Source: Streptococcus parasanguinis (GTDB lineage Bacteria; Bacillota; Bacilli; Lactobacillales; Streptococcaceae). Taken from it: a stretch of 64,000 bases of DNA. Positions within the stretch are counted from its first letter, which is position 1, and every line of letters starts with the position of its first letter. The stretch lies in assembly GCF_031582885.1 (NCBI RefSeq), contig NZ_CP133988.1:1619501-1683500 (forward strand). Direction: 5' to 3'. A model generated the notes under the pieces. That model searched no databases. It saw only the letters and a program-made list of their open reading frames with translations, and was not told where the DNA came from. Positions 9,318 through 19,357 of this stretch are shown here, piece after piece. The position numbers were made by a program, and so were the translations under genes.

Positions 9318-9874
9318 ATAACCAAGTAGACTTCACTTGCCTCCTTTGCAATCAATTGATTGACCCGACCTTGAAGATCTCTAAAGTAACGTCCTAGACG
9401 CGTGTCCGGAACAATACCGAGACCAACTTCATTGGTGACAATCCAAAAAGTAGCTTGGCGCTCTTTCATGGCAGAAAGTATCTGAGACCACTCGGCTTCC
9501 ATAGCTGCCAATATACGGGCTTGTTCGGCTTTACTTAAGAACTGCTCGTCCGATAAGTAACCTTTATCGGGATACCACTCATTAACCAAATCAAAAAGTC
9601 GATTGGTGGTTAACATGGTCGCACAGTCTAATAAGTAATCGCCATGATCATCTTGTTCAATCCAAGTCGCTAAGTCCCGGTATTGCTCGAGCGTATCCCA
9701 GCTTTGTGGTCGTCTTTCTTGATGGAGCTTGACCCGCTCCTGCCATTCTGGATCCTCTTTCATCACGAGACCAGTTGCAATGTAACAAACCCCTTCCTTC
9801 TGCAAAAGTTTGGATTCAGCAAAGGAGGATTTACCACTACGAGCACCACCTGTGACTAAAACAATCTTCCCCAT
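9290..9874 (-). CDS. cobU: Adenosylcobinamide kinase / adenosylcobinamide-phosphate guanylyltransferase
   Basis: This is a 194-residue bifunctional enzyme that phosphorylates adenosylcobinamide and then transfers GMP to it. The P-loop GGARSGKS is at residues 7-14, and the region with the histidine that carries GMP is visible as KLHQERRP. I place the start at 9874, where ATG follows GAGAGG; the longer in-frame ORF runs back into the end of hemL. It lies 13 bp after hemL and overlaps cobS. Confidence 0.93.
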   Translation of the reverse strand: MGKIVLVTGGARSGKSSFAESKLLQKEGVCYIATGLVMKEDPEWQERVKLHQERRPQSWDTLEQYRDLATWIEQDDHGDYLLDCATMLTTNRLFDLVNEWYPDKGYLSDEQFLSKAEQARILAAMEAEWSQILSAMKERQATFWIVTNEVGLGIVPDTRLGRYFRDLQGRVNQLIAKEASEVYLVICGLAQQLK

Positions 9875-9887
9875 ATTTTTCCTCTCA

Positions 9888-11168
9888 TTATAACTGGCTA
9901 AAGGCTTTATCAAAAGCAGCTAAGGTGCGGTCTAGATCCTCATAAGAATGAGCACTTGATAAGAAGTTGCTTTCATATTGAGATGGAGCAATATAAACCC
10001 CTTCTTGCAAAAGTAGCCCATGTGCCTTGGCAAAAAGTTGATGGTCTGCTTGTTTAGAATCCTCAAAATTCAATACTGGTTTTTCTGAGAAGAAAAATCC
10101 AAACATGGTTCCAACAGAAACCACTTGAAGAGCTACCCCATGTTTTTCGGCTAAATTGCGGATGCCCTGACAGAGATAAGCAGTCTTTTCGACCGTGTGA
10201 TCAAAGACTTCCTTGGTCAATAGGCGTAAGTTTTCATAACCAGCTGCCATGGCGATCGGATTCCCTGATAAGGTTCCAGCTTGATAAATATCTCCTAAAG
10301 GAGCGATTTGATTCATGTATTGAGCCTTACCACCAAAAGCGGCCACTGGGAAACCACCTCCGATGACTTTCCCCAAACATATCAAATCAGGGTCAACTTT
10401 ATACAAGCCTACTGCCCCTTGATAATGTGCACGAAAACCAGTCATGACTTCATCAATAATGAAGAGAGAGCCAGCTTCTGTTGTTAGACGGCGAATCTCT
10501 TCAATGAATTCTTTATGTCCTGGAATCAAGCCCATGTTTCCTGCAATAGCTTCTACAATGACACAAGCGATTTCATGACCATGCTCTTCAAAACAAGTTC
10601 GCAATGCATCTAAATCGTTATAAGGAAGGGCAATCGTCTCACGCGCCACCTCAGGTATGACACCCGCTGAATCTGCAATTCCAAAGCTTGCTACACCAGA
10701 GCCAGCTTGAACCAAGAAAGAATCACTATGACCATGGTAGCAACCAATAAATTTCACTACCTTTGGTCTTTTGGTAATCCCACGCGCTAAACGGATGGCA
10801 CTCATGGTTGCCTCTGTACCAGAATTGACCATTCGAATTCTCTCTACAAAAGGGAGACGTTCTTTAATAAGCTTGCCTAGTTTGATTTCACGTGGACTCG
10901 GTGCACCATAACTGGTTCCTTCCCATAGGGCATCTTGTACTTTTTCAAGAACATCTTTTGGAGCATGTCCTAAAATCATTGGTCCCCAAGAGAGCACGTA
11001 ATCCACAAATTGATTCCCATCTACATCATAGAGATAAGATCCTTGAGCATGGTCTATAAAGAGAGGATTGCCACCGACTGCCTTAAAAGCTCGTACAGGG
11101 CTATTGACACCACCTGGGAAAATGGATTCTGCTTCCTTGAAGTAATCATTTGATTGTGTTCGTTTCAT
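9888..11168 (-). CDS. hemL: Glutamate-1-semialdehyde 2,1-aminomutase
   Basis: This 426-residue PLP enzyme converts glutamate-1-semialdehyde to 5-aminolevulinate, the second step of the C5 route to tetrapyrroles. It shows the family N-terminus ([17 protein letters not shown]), the [14 protein letters not shown] loop, the DEVMTGFR Walker-like PLP-site segment and the lysine that binds PLP in [17 protein letters not shown]. Length matches HemL. It lies 8 bp after hemB. Because streptococci generally lack haem synthesis, its role here is to feed uroporphyrinogen to corrinoid synthesis. Confidence 0.95.
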   Translation of the reverse strand: MKRTQSNDYFKEAESIFPGGVNSPVRAFKAVGGNPLFIDHAQGSYLYDVDGNQFVDYVLSWGPMILGHAPKDVLEKVQDALWEGTSYGAPSPREIKLGKLIKERLPFVERIRMVNSGTEATMSAIRLARGITKRPKVVKFIGCYHGHSDSFLVQAGSGVASFGIADSAGVIPEVARETIALPYNDLDALRTCFEEHGHEIACVIVEAIAGNMGLIPGHKEFIEEIRRLTTEAGSLFIIDEVMTGFRAHYQGAVGLYKVDPDLICLGKVIGGGFPVAAFGGKAQYMNQIAPLGDIYQAGTLSGNPIAMAAGYENLRLLTKEVFDHTVEKTAYLCQGIRNLAEKHGVALQVVSVGTMFGFFFSEKPVLNFEDSKQADHQLFAKAHGLLLQEGVYIAPSQYESNFLSSAHSYEDLDRTLAAFDKAFSQL

Positions 11169-11176
11169 TTTTCAAC

Positions 11177-12145
11177 CTAGCCTTTCAAATATCCTGCTAC
11201 ATCCTTGGCAAAATAAGATATGATTAAATCCGCTCCTGCTCGCTTCATTCCGATGATACTTTCCAGGACCACTGCTCTCTCATCAATCCAACCTTGGGCA
11301 GCAGCAGCCTTCACCATACTGTATTCCCCACTGACATTGTATGCCACAAGTGGAAGATTGCTTTGATTTCGTAAATCTCTTAAGACATCTAAGAAGGCAA
11401 GAGCTGGTTTTACCATTAGGAAATCTGCTCCTTCTTCTTCATCACTTTGAGCCTCCCGCAGAGCTTCTAAACGGTTTGCTGGATCCATCTGATAGGTTTT
11501 TCTATCACCAAATGCCGGAGCACTCTCACCAGCATCACGAAATGGTCCATAAAAACTAGAAGCAAATTTAACCGAATAAGACATAATCGGTACCATGTCA
11601 AAGCCAGACTTGTCTAAGCCTTCTCGAATCGCTGCAACATATCCATCCATGGCATTAGACGGTGCAATGATATCTGCTCCCGCTTCAGCTTGACTAATCG
11701 CTACTTGGACTAAGCGTTCCAAAGAAAGATCGTTTACAACCGTTTCACCATCTAGAATGCCACAATGTCCGTGACTTGTAAATTCGCATAGACAGGTATC
11801 TGCTATGAGAATTAAATCTGGATAGTGTTGCTTAATCAAGCGAAGAGCTTTTTGAACAATCCCATCTGGGTTAGAGGCCTCTGAACCAACTTCATCCTTT
11901 ACAGCTGGAATCCCAAATATAATAAAGGATTTGATCCCGAGTTGTACACAGGATTCGACTTCTTCTAGAAGATCTGCTAAGGCAAATTGATAGACTCCTG
12001 GCATGGAGGCCACTTCTTCTTTTTGCTCTAGATTCTCCTTTACAAAGAGTGGTTGAATAAAGTCATTGACACTGAGAGTCGTTTCTCTTACCAAATCTCT
12101 CATGAGAGGATTTTTTCTTAGTCTACGATGTCTTTTAAAATTCAT
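11177..12145 (-). CDS. hemB: Porphobilinogen synthase (5-aminolevulinate dehydratase)
   Basis: This 322-residue enzyme condenses two 5-aminolevulinates to porphobilinogen. The zinc-type cysteine cluster [14 protein letters not shown] is visible near residues 117-130, the region of the first active lysine in [15 protein letters not shown], and the Schiff-base lysine in [10 protein letters not shown]. The zinc ligands mark it as a Zn-dependent form. It overlaps hemD by 11 bp. The gene order hemA-hemC-hemD-hemB-hemL is that of the Bacillus hem operon. Confidence 0.95.
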   Translation of the reverse strand: MNFKRHRRLRKNPLMRDLVRETTLSVNDFIQPLFVKENLEQKEEVASMPGVYQFALADLLEEVESCVQLGIKSFIIFGIPAVKDEVGSEASNPDGIVQKALRLIKQHYPDLILIADTCLCEFTSHGHCGILDGETVVNDLSLERLVQVAISQAEAGADIIAPSNAMDGYVAAIREGLDKSGFDMVPIMSYSVKFASSFYGPFRDAGESAPAFGDRKTYQMDPANRLEALREAQSDEEEGADFLMVKPALAFLDVLRDLRNQSNLPLVAYNVSGEYSMVKAAAAQGWIDERAVVLESIIGMKRAGADLIISYFAKDVAGYLKG

Positions 12146-12860
12146 GTTCTTTAATCTCCTTTATGATCAGCTCAACCAATTTCACCATTGATGGACTTGA
12201 AGGAATATAGTTTACGGAAACACCACAATCTAAAACAGCTTTTGCTGTAGTCTCTCCAATAACACCAATTTGGTGATGTTTTGGCAAAGAAAGCCCTTCT
12301 TGATAAAAAACATCCCAGGCTGATGGACTAGCAAAGGTCCATACACATGGTTCTTTTAAGGATAGAAGCTCTCTTATTTTAGCGATTCCCTCTTGATTGG
12401 CAACAGTTTGATAGAGGGGCCAAGCATAAACATCATGCCCCAATTCTTGTAACATTTTTGGATAGGTTGGATTAGCAAGATCACTGTGTGGGAACAAAAT
12501 AGCTTGATGATACCCGTATCGACTTGCCCACTCCTTGATAAAATCAACTCCATACTGGCTACTAGACTCAAAAGTGACATCAATATCATGTTCTTTTAAT
12601 AGCTTACTAGTCTGGCTTCCAATCGACGCAATCTTTAGATCAGGTTTCAAATAGGGAAGAAATAATTTGACGGTATTGGCACTGGTAAAGAAGACCCAAT
12701 CAGCTTTGTCCAGTTTGTCATCCAGCATTGGTGGAATCGGATTGCCTTGCGTGCAAATCAATGGTGCATGCATCCATCTGACTTGGTTCTGGTCCAGTAA
12801 AGTCTGTAATTCGACAGAGGGCTCTTGTTCTCTTGTAAAAATAATTAAGCTTCCCACCAT
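12135..12860 (-). CDS. hemD: Uroporphyrinogen-III synthase
   Basis: This is a 241-residue stand-alone HemD that closes and isomerises hydroxymethylbilane to uroporphyrinogen III. The family is poorly conserved; recognisable features are [15 protein letters not shown] (about 53-67), the IGSQTSKLL segment and [14 protein letters not shown] near 165-180, with a final [14 protein letters not shown] motif. It overlaps hemC (16 bp) and hemB (11 bp). A second, more divergent HemD-like domain is fused to CobA at 24377-25837, so the region encodes two. Confidence 0.88.
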   Translation of the reverse strand: MVGSLIIFTREQEPSVELQTLLDQNQVRWMHAPLICTQGNPIPPMLDDKLDKADWVFFTSANTVKLFLPYLKPDLKIASIGSQTSKLLKEHDIDVTFESSSQYGVDFIKEWASRYGYHQAILFPHSDLANPTYPKMLQELGHDVYAWPLYQTVANQEGIAKIRELLSLKEPCVWTFASPSAWDVFYQEGLSLPKHHQIGVIGETTAKAVLDCGVSVNYIPSSPSMVKLVELIIKEIKEHEF

Positions 12861-13768
12861 TTATCCGTTAAGGCTCCTTTTTCCATTAATTGCTCCAAAG
12901 CCAGTTTGGGAAGATCGCTACCATCCTTAGACGTAAGAGCTACATAAAGGCAACGATCTTTGGCATCCGCCAACATAGTCTCTAAGTGATAGTGACCATC
13001 GATATATTGAGCATGTGCTCCTACTGGGAAGGTACAATCCGCATTCATCAAGCTTAAGAAACTTCTTTCCAATTGGATGCAGTTTTCTACTTCTTTATCA
13101 TGGATAGAAGCCAATATTTCCAGAACTTCCTCATCATCTTCCCGACATTCAACGGCTAATGCCCCTTGCGAAACTGCAGGAATAAATGTCTGAGGATCTA
13201 AAAATTCTAAATTCAAAGAAGGTGACTGATCCAAATACCCGATCCGTTTTAGGCCAGCAGCAGCTAGCACGATGGCATCACATTCACCTTCTTGTAATTT
13301 TCGAATTCTAGAATCAATATTTCCACGTAAGGGTTTGAATTGAAGATCATTTCTTAAACTTTGTAGTTGCACCTGACGACGAATACTACTGGTCCCTACA
13401 ACGGCTCCTTGAGGAAGAGTGGCCAAGGTCATCCCTTCTTCTCTAAAAATCAGACAGTCTCTGACATCTTCTCTCTCCGGTATAGCTCCAATGGTACAGC
13501 CATCCACAAGAATAGAAGGAACATCTTTTAAACTATGGATCGCTATATCAATGTCTTTATTCAAGAGAGCTTGTTCAATTTCCTTTACAAAAACGCCTTT
13601 TCCCCCAATGGTTTGAAGAGATACGTGTACTAAACGATCTCCCTGAGTTTTATAAGGGACCAATTCAAAGTCAACCTCAGGATGGCATTCTTTTAAGCGC
13701 TCTACCACCATTTTGGTCTGGGTCATGGCTAACTGGCTTTTTCTTGTTCCAACTTTAATGCTTCTCAT
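12845..13768 (-). CDS. hemC: Porphobilinogen deaminase (hydroxymethylbilane synthase)
   Basis: This 307-residue enzyme polymerises four porphobilinogens to hydroxymethylbilane. The N-terminal VGTRKSQLAMTQT, the catalytic aspartate region AIHSLKDVPS and the RRQVQLQSLR segment are clear. The cysteine that carries the dipyrromethane cofactor is in NADCTFPVGAHA, a slightly unusual version of the common GGCxxPxGA motif. It overlaps hemA by 14 bp and hemD by 16 bp. Confidence 0.95.
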   Translation of the reverse strand: MRSIKVGTRKSQLAMTQTKMVVERLKECHPEVDFELVPYKTQGDRLVHVSLQTIGGKGVFVKEIEQALLNKDIDIAIHSLKDVPSILVDGCTIGAIPEREDVRDCLIFREEGMTLATLPQGAVVGTSSIRRQVQLQSLRNDLQFKPLRGNIDSRIRKLQEGECDAIVLAAAGLKRIGYLDQSPSLNLEFLDPQTFIPAVSQGALAVECREDDEEVLEILASIHDKEVENCIQLERSFLSLMNADCTFPVGAHAQYIDGHYHLETMLADAKDRCLYVALTSKDGSDLPKLALEQLMEKGALTDKWWEA

Positions 13769-15020
13769 GGTTTACTCCCTTTCCACTATGAAGATCGAAG
13801 ATTTTTGCAATCAAGGCAATATCATACTCTGAATTTTCGCCAACAGACATTTCTTTTAATTGCAATAAAGGTTCCTTCAGGATCTGATTAATGATGCTCT
13901 TCATATGCTTGGAAATTTGTTTCTTTTCCCGTTCGGTGAGATCTGGTAGTTTGCGCAACAAACTCTCCATAGCCGATTCTTGAGCCTGAATGGCTTTTTC
14001 TCGAATTTCTTGAATCAGAGGTATAATGCCCAGTTGCTGCTTCCATTCTTCAAAACTCACTAGTTCACTGGAGATCTCTGCTTCGATATCCTTTGCAATT
14101 TCATTTCTTTCTTCAAAGAAAGCTTGCAATTCACTGGTGATATTTTCAATATTGTGAATGGTTATAGAAGAATTAGGATGACAAGTCCGAGGCAAACATA
14201 AGTCAAAAACGATAGCTCCTGCTTTTACCATATCAGGATAGAGGATATAGCCTTCTGACTTAATGGCTGTGAAAATAATATCCGCATCCTTTACAGCCTC
14301 AGCTAAATCATCCCATGAATAGGCCTGAATACGATCTTCCGTTAAATAAGGATTGGCCTTTGATAAGGTACGGTTAACCAAGCGGATAGACTGAAAAGGA
14401 CGTTGTAAGACATATTTCGTCACCAATTGGCCAATTTCCCCTAAGCCAATGACAGTGATCTTTGTATTTTCATAATCAAGGTCTTCCCTATCCAACATTT
14501 GTAAAGAAGTCAACCCAATAGACATGGGGCGGGCATTGATTCGATAGACATCATGCATCCTTTTTGCAAAGGTCACTGCTTGTCGAAAAGCTTGATTAAG
14601 TACAATCCCAGTAGTTCCAGTTTCTTGTGCAGTTAAAAAGGCCTGCTTTAATTGCCCAAGAACTTGGGTTTCACCAACTATCTTGGAATCTAAACCAATA
14701 GATACCCGAAATAAATGTTCTAAGGCCTCATTTCCTTCTTTAAACGTAAGATAAGGCTCCAATTCTTCAATATCTATCTGAAACCAATCCGCTAGAAAGT
14801 GTTTGGAATAATAGCGACCAGTATGTAACTGATCAACAACCAAGTACAACTCTGTCCGGTTGCAGGTTGAAAGGATGACATCCTCCAGAATACTTTTTTC
14901 TGCTTTTAATTTTTTGAGCGCAGCAATTTTTTCCTCATCAGAAAAATGTACACGCTCTAAAACTGATAAGGGTGCTACACGATGTGTGACACCAACATAT
15001 AATAAATACATTCTATCCAC
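13755..15020 (-). CDS. hemA: Glutamyl-tRNA reductase
   Basis: This 421-residue enzyme reduces glutamyl-tRNA to glutamate-1-semialdehyde, the committed step of the C5 pathway. The catalytic cysteine is in LSTCNRTELYLV (about residues 48-59), the NADPH-binding motif in VIGLGEIGQLVTKYV (about 190-204), and a C-terminal helical dimerisation region follows. It lies 7 bp after the precorrin-2 dehydrogenase gene, which ties haem-type precursors to corrin synthesis in one transcript. Confidence 0.95.
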   Translation of the reverse strand: MDRMYLLYVGVTHRVAPLSVLERVHFSDEEKIAALKKLKAEKSILEDVILSTCNRTELYLVVDQLHTGRYYSKHFLADWFQIDIEELEPYLTFKEGNEALEHLFRVSIGLDSKIVGETQVLGQLKQAFLTAQETGTTGIVLNQAFRQAVTFAKRMHDVYRINARPMSIGLTSLQMLDREDLDYENTKITVIGLGEIGQLVTKYVLQRPFQSIRLVNRTLSKANPYLTEDRIQAYSWDDLAEAVKDADIIFTAIKSEGYILYPDMVKAGAIVFDLCLPRTCHPNSSITIHNIENITSELQAFFEERNEIAKDIEAEISSELVSFEEWKQQLGIIPLIQEIREKAIQAQESAMESLLRKLPDLTEREKKQISKHMKSIINQILKEPLLQLKEMSVGENSEYDIALIAKIFDLHSGKGVNHEKH

Positions 15021-15027
15021 CTCGTTC

Positions 15028-15459
15028 TTATAATTGATCTAAAAGTTGTTCGATCTTTTTTCTAACTTCTTTTGAGCGCGATGGAGATAAACCATTGGTA
15101 GAAATCATGACGGATAATTCATTATTTGATGCAATTGCAACATTATAAAAGTCGGAATTTTTCTTATCCCCTGTATTATTCACGAACTGACTAGGGTGAG
15201 CCTCTTCCATCACTTTTTTATTGATATCCTGGTTATCAGTGCAGGCAAAAACTAGTTTAGCTCCCTCCAAATCACCTGTTTGATAGCTTCTTTGAACCCA
15301 TTCAACCTGGGATTTAGGAATTTCTTCATTGAGTTTAGGACTAATGACTGTAACCTTCGCTCCTTCATACAACAAGGTCTTAATTTTACGAGCTGCCACT
15401 TTTCCTCCACCAATTACCACTACTGGTTTATTTTGGATATTCATCATGACAGGATACAT
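15028..15459 (-). CDS. Precorrin-2 dehydrogenase (short Met8/SirC type)
   Basis: This 143-residue protein consists only of the NAD-binding dehydrogenase domain that oxidises precorrin-2 to sirohydrochlorin (factor II). The dinucleotide fold is clear: PVVVIGGGKVAARKIKTLL at about residues 13-31. The HPSQFVNNTGD and FYNVAI segments are also typical. It is shorter than Met8p or the CysG N-terminal half and lacks a chelatase/dimerisation C-terminus; cobalt insertion is done by CbiK here. It lies between the adenosyltransferase (2 bp) and hemA (7 bp). Confidence 0.88.
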   Translation of the reverse strand: MYPVMMNIQNKPVVVIGGGKVAARKIKTLLYEGAKVTVISPKLNEEIPKSQVEWVQRSYQTGDLEGAKLVFACTDNQDINKKVMEEAHPSQFVNNTGDKKNSDFYNVAIASNNELSVMISTNGLSPSRSKEVRKKIEQLLDQL

Positions 15460-15461
15460 GG

Positions 15462-16046
15462 CTATTTCTCCTCTTTTCTTTCTCTAAAAATCTTAGCGCT
15501 TCGTTTATAGACTGTATCTTTGACATCTAAACGGTGGTTGACCAAACGGGCCGCCACGAAAAAGTAATCTGACAAGCGATTAATATAAATCAGTCCAACC
15601 TCGTTAACTGTTTCATCTGCTTCAATCACAGCGACCATTCTTCTCTCTAAGCGCCGTGTCATAGTACGAGCCACATGAAAGAGACTCGCAATTCGATGTC
15701 CACCAGGAATAATGAAACGATCAATTTTTTCAGGAATGTGTATATAAGCATCCATTTTTTCTTCTAGGAAGGTAATATCGGATTCTTTTTGCTTATAAGG
15801 TCTTAATTCTCTAGGAGTGGCAAGGTCGCTTCCACAATCAAATAAGTGTTGTTGAATCTCTTCACATTCCTCTCTGATATCATCCAATTCCTTGTATTCC
15901 TTCATTTCAGATACTAGGTAGCCAACTTGAGAGCACAATTCATCCATGGTCCCGTATGCTTCCACACGAATATGTGTTTTAGACACACGATCACCGCCAT
16001 ATAGACGGGTAAAACCTTTATCCCCATACTTTGTGTAAATTCTCAT
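15462..16046 (-). CDS. Cob(I)alamin adenosyltransferase, PduO type (first copy)
   Basis: This 194-residue ATP:corrinoid adenosyltransferase would attach the 5'-deoxyadenosyl group to cobalt. The N-terminal ATP-binding motif YTKYGDKGFTRLYGGDRVSK is at residues 4-23, and the RTMTRRLERRM helix with its conserved arginines is at about 127-137. The ATG shares a base with the stop of cbiP. A second PduO-type paralogue is at 51402-52004 and a EutT at 38579-39220, so this copy is probably the one used during de novo synthesis. Confidence 0.92.
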   Translation of the reverse strand: MRIYTKYGDKGFTRLYGGDRVSKTHIRVEAYGTMDELCSQVGYLVSEMKEYKELDDIREECEEIQQHLFDCGSDLATPRELRPYKQKESDITFLEEKMDAYIHIPEKIDRFIIPGGHRIASLFHVARTMTRRLERRMVAVIEADETVNEVGLIYINRLSDYFFVAARLVNHRLDVKDTVYKRSAKIFRERKEEK

Positions 16047-17545
16047 TAAAGCTCTTCTCCGTTCATAATCTGGTAAATCTTCTTCATATCGACAGAATCA
16101 CGAATGACTGCTGCGAGTTTATCATATTGTAGATCTTTAAATTCTTTCAGATCCATAACTTGATCCGTTACGGGTTCCAAGCCTTTTTCAATTCGAATTT
16201 GATTCAAATAATCGCGAGTCCATTGAGAATTATCAAAGACACCATGGAGATAGGTCCCTTGAATTCGTTTGTCTGGTGAAACAGCTCCATCATATCTGCT
16301 TGTTTCCTCACCATTTTGAAGAATAATACGAGAAAATGGTGTCAAGCTATCTGATATCTCTGTTTCCCCCATATGGATTTCGTAACCTTCCAGAATTTGA
16401 CCTTCGTGTTCTGCCTGTACTTGAGTTGTCCGTTTTGTTCCCTGCATCTGCGTTGCGATATCCAGCAGCCCTAGCCCTTCAATTTCATCCAATTCAGACT
16501 CGACATGATTAGGATCAGAAATCGTCTTGCCTAATAACTGGAAACCTCCACAAATGCCAAAAATGCGAATACCTCGATCAGCACACTGCTGGATTTTCTC
16601 GACAATCCCAGCATTTTGTAAGACTTGCATATCTTCAATCGTATTCTTACTTCCAGGCAAAATCAGAAGATCCGGATTTCCAATAGCATCCCCTGGCATG
16701 ACATAACGAACCGAAACGTCCGGTTGAATTTCCAAACTATGAAAATCTGTGAAGTTGGAGATGCGTTTTAGGGTGATAATAGCCACATCCAGATCTTTGT
16801 CATGATTAAAGCTGCGTCCTTTACTGCCTAAAGCGACACTATCCTCACTATCAATATCGATATCTGCATAAGGGACCACGCCTAGGACAGGCACGTGGGT
16901 AAGCTCTTCGATCATATCGATTCCAGATTGAAGGAGGGCAACATCTCCCCTAAATTTATTGATCAGAACCCCTTTGATGCGTTTGCGGTCTTCTTCTGGC
17001 ATTAATTCGATTGTACCATAAATAGAGGCAAATACGCCTCCCTTGTCAATATCCGCAACTAAGATGACCGGAGCATCAACCAGACGAGCCATCCCCATAT
17101 TGACGATATCGCGTTCATTTAAGTTGATTTCAGCTGGACTACCCGCTCCTTCTAAGATAATGGCATCATACTCCTGGTCCAATTCTTGGTAGACTTCTTT
17201 GATTTTAGGCAGTAACTCTTGTTTAAATTCATGGTAATCTACTGCATCCATATCTTTTAGGACTTTCCCCATAAAAACCACTTGAGATTTGCGGTCCGAA
17301 GTGGGCTTGAGTAAGACCGGATTCATACGGACATCTGGATCGATGCCCGCTGCTTCTGCTTGTACCACTTGTGCTCGCCCCATCTCAAATCCTTTTTTGG
17401 TGATAAAGGAGTTCAAGGCCATATTTTGAGATTTAAAGGGAACAACTGTGTAACCATCTTGTTTTAAAATACGACACAAACCCGCGGCAATTAAACTTTT
17501 ACCAGCATCTGAAGCTGTTCCCTGAATCATTAACGATTTTGCCAT
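16046..17545 (-). CDS. cbiP: Cobyric acid synthase (glutamine amidotransferase)
   Basis: This 499-residue enzyme amidates four side chains of the corrin ring. The N-terminal synthetase domain has [18 protein letters not shown] (about 6-23); the C-terminal class I amidotransferase-like domain has the catalytic cysteine in IFGICGGFQLLG (about 330-341) and the histidine in GTYLHGVFDN. It overlaps cbiO by 16 bp at its start. Its first 36 codons are also present as an abandoned fragment at 20231-20344 because of the cbiMNQO tandem duplication. Confidence 0.95.
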   Translation of the reverse strand: MAKSLMIQGTASDAGKSLIAAGLCRILKQDGYTVVPFKSQNMALNSFITKKGFEMGRAQVVQAEAAGIDPDVRMNPVLLKPTSDRKSQVVFMGKVLKDMDAVDYHEFKQELLPKIKEVYQELDQEYDAIILEGAGSPAEINLNERDIVNMGMARLVDAPVILVADIDKGGVFASIYGTIELMPEEDRKRIKGVLINKFRGDVALLQSGIDMIEELTHVPVLGVVPYADIDIDSEDSVALGSKGRSFNHDKDLDVAIITLKRISNFTDFHSLEIQPDVSVRYVMPGDAIGNPDLLILPGSKNTIEDMQVLQNAGIVEKIQQCADRGIRIFGICGGFQLLGKTISDPNHVESELDEIEGLGLLDIATQMQGTKRTTQVQAEHEGQILEGYEIHMGETEISDSLTPFSRIILQNGEETSRYDGAVSPDKRIQGTYLHGVFDNSQWTRDYLNQIRIEKGLEPVTDQVMDLKEFKDLQYDKLAAVIRDSVDMKKIYQIMNGEEL

Positions 17546-18345
17546 AGGTATCCTTCTTTCAACTGCTCAAATAGAATCTCTTCATTTTCAACAAGGGGCG
17601 TCTGGATTGCCTGATGAAGTTTGACAACCCATGGCACAGAAAGTCCAGCATCCAACAACAACTTTTCCTCCTGGAACACTTCATATTTTGTCCCTTGAGT
17701 CATAATCTTGCCTTTCTTGATGAGGTAGGCATAGTCACAACAGTCATACATGAGATCCATGTCGTGGCTGGTAACAATAATGCTCGTTCCATTGGAAACT
17801 AGTTTTTTCATAATCATGGCCATTTGGTCCCGCCCTTTAGGATCCAATCCAGCAGTCGGTTCGTCTAACAATAGAAAACGTGGTTTGAGAGCTAACATCC
17901 CCGCAATGGCTACTTTTTTCTTTTGGCCGTAACTCAAATATTGCACCGGTCGATCCTGCAACTCTTCGATGTCCATCAGTTCAATGGCTTCTTGAACCCG
18001 TTTCTCACACTCCTCTTTGGAGTATCCTAAATTCTCTAATGCCATGCCAATATCATCTTTGGCAATGGTATAAAACAATTGCTGCTCCGGATTTTGAAAG
18101 ACCATATTGACTTCTTGCCGGTAAGCAAACAAAGCTTTCTTCTTATCTTGAATGACCTGATTATCCAAACTCACACTGCCTTCTTGGGGCTTGAGCAGTT
18201 TGGTCATGACCTTCATCAGGGTAGATTTCCCTGAACCATTGGTTCCAATAATTCCAGTGATCTTTCCTTCCATGAATTCCATATTCACATGGTCCACAGC
18301 TTTCAAATCATCAAATAAAACTGTAATATTCTCTAATTTTAACAT
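17530..18345 (-). CDS. cbiO: Cobalt ECF transporter ATPase (copy A)
   Basis: This 271-residue ATPase powers the CbiMNQO cobalt importer. Walker A GTNGSGKS is near residues 33-40, signature LSYGQKK near 139-145, Walker [14 protein letters not shown] near 157-169 and switch H in VTSHD. It lies 3 bp after cbiQ and overlaps cbiP by 16 bp. The second copy at 20329-21144 encodes a nearly identical protein with a few substitutions (for example the stretch after KPQEGSV). Confidence 0.93.
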   Translation of the reverse strand: MLKLENITVLFDDLKAVDHVNMEFMEGKITGIIGTNGSGKSTLMKVMTKLLKPQEGSVSLDNQVIQDKKKALFAYRQEVNMVFQNPEQQLFYTIAKDDIGMALENLGYSKEECEKRVQEAIELMDIEELQDRPVQYLSYGQKKKVAIAGMLALKPRFLLLDEPTAGLDPKGRDQMAMIMKKLVSNGTSIIVTSHDMDLMYDCCDYAYLIKKGKIMTQGTKYEVFQEEKLLLDAGLSVPWVVKLHQAIQTPLVENEEILFEQLKEGYLWQNR

Positions 18346-18348
18346 TTT

Positions 18349-19038
18349 TTATTCCTCTTCATCAATTTCTTTAGCTTGAGCAAATTTCAGGGTTAAGACA
18401 TCATTTAAGCGCTGATTATCCGCCAATAATTTCACAAACAAGGTATTGGCTAATCTTCCCCAAGCAAGATAAGTTTTTTTCTTATTGACAAATGAAAATT
18501 TCAAATCTAAGGTATCGCGAATGGTCAAAAATTCGATTAAGACTAAAAAGATAAAGCGATACATGAGGACGATTAATTCCATTAGAATATCTGGCAAATG
18601 GAGACTCTTAAAAAGCTTCATCATTTGATTAAAGGGAATGGTTAAAGCCATAAAATAGCTTGAAATTAAAGAACAGTATATTCTCATCATAATAGGAAGC
18701 ACTTGTTTTGCCGAAGCATGGAAAATACCAAAATAGCCATGGCTTCCTACAGGGATGGCCATTAAGAACTGCTGACTATTTTCTCCATAGCTGAAAACAA
18801 AGGTTGCCATACTCAATAAGATAAAAATCGATGGGTAACGAAACCAGCCTAAGTATTTAAAAACTGGAATTTTGGCAATATAGCAAGTCAGAGGTACCAT
18901 TACAACTATTAACAAGATTTGTAAAGGAAGGAAACCAGAGAACGAGATAACCATCAATAAAACATATAAAATAAATTTATGCAACACTGGAACTGCAGTC
19001 CAACGGTTGTTATAAGCATAGCGATCAATCACAAACAT
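18349..19038 (-). CDS. cbiQ: Cobalt ECF transporter transmembrane protein (copy A)
   Basis: This 229-residue membrane protein is the energy-coupling T component of CbiMNQO. It has a short N-terminal segment with the family motif DRYAYNNRW, about four or five membrane spans, and the cytoplasmic coupling region RDTLDLKFSFVNKKKTYLAWGRLAN near the C-terminus. It lies 34 bp after cbiN and 3 bp before cbiO. The copy at 21149-21838 is clearly homologous but differs at a number of residues, for example around 48-60 and 115-125. Confidence 0.92.
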   Translation of the reverse strand: MFVIDRYAYNNRWTAVPVLHKFILYVLLMVISFSGFLPLQILLIVVMVPLTCYIAKIPVFKYLGWFRYPSIFILLSMATFVFSYGENSQQFLMAIPVGSHGYFGIFHASAKQVLPIMMRIYCSLISSYFMALTIPFNQMMKLFKSLHLPDILMELIVLMYRFIFLVLIEFLTIRDTLDLKFSFVNKKKTYLAWGRLANTLFVKLLADNQRLNDVLTLKFAQAKEIDEEE

Positions 19039-19072
19039 AGTTTCCTCCCATACAAATACTTACTAAACTAAA

Positions 19073-19357
19073 TTATTTTTCTTGATGTTTTTTCCCTCTT
19101 TGGTAACCGATGACATAAAAGATAATTCCAGCACCGATACTACCTTGAAGGGTAAAGAGCAAGCTTTCAACTTCTGATCCTGGTGGTTCAAACAAAGGTG
19201 AGAACCATGGTTTATAGTCCTTTTGAATAGTCGAAATAGCATTTTCTGCAGCATCATCCGTACCACTATATTCTACTCCCTTAGGAGCAAATAAGAAAGC
19301 ACCGACAATAATCACAACAATGGCAGCTAATAACAAAAGATTTTTTTGTTTTTTCAT
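19073..19357 (-). CDS. cbiN: Cobalt transport accessory protein (copy A)
   Basis: This 94-residue protein has two membrane segments (about 6-24 and 66-85) flanking an extracytoplasmic loop with SGTDDAAENAI. CbiN is needed with CbiM for cobalt uptake. It overlaps cbiM by 4 bp. The protein is identical to copy B at 21873-22157; only one base appears to differ between the two genes. Confidence 0.92.
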   Translation of the reverse strand: MKKQKNLLLLAAIVVIIVGAFLFAPKGVEYSGTDDAAENAISTIQKDYKPWFSPLFEPPGSEVESLLFTLQGSIGAGIIFYVIGYQRGKKHQEK

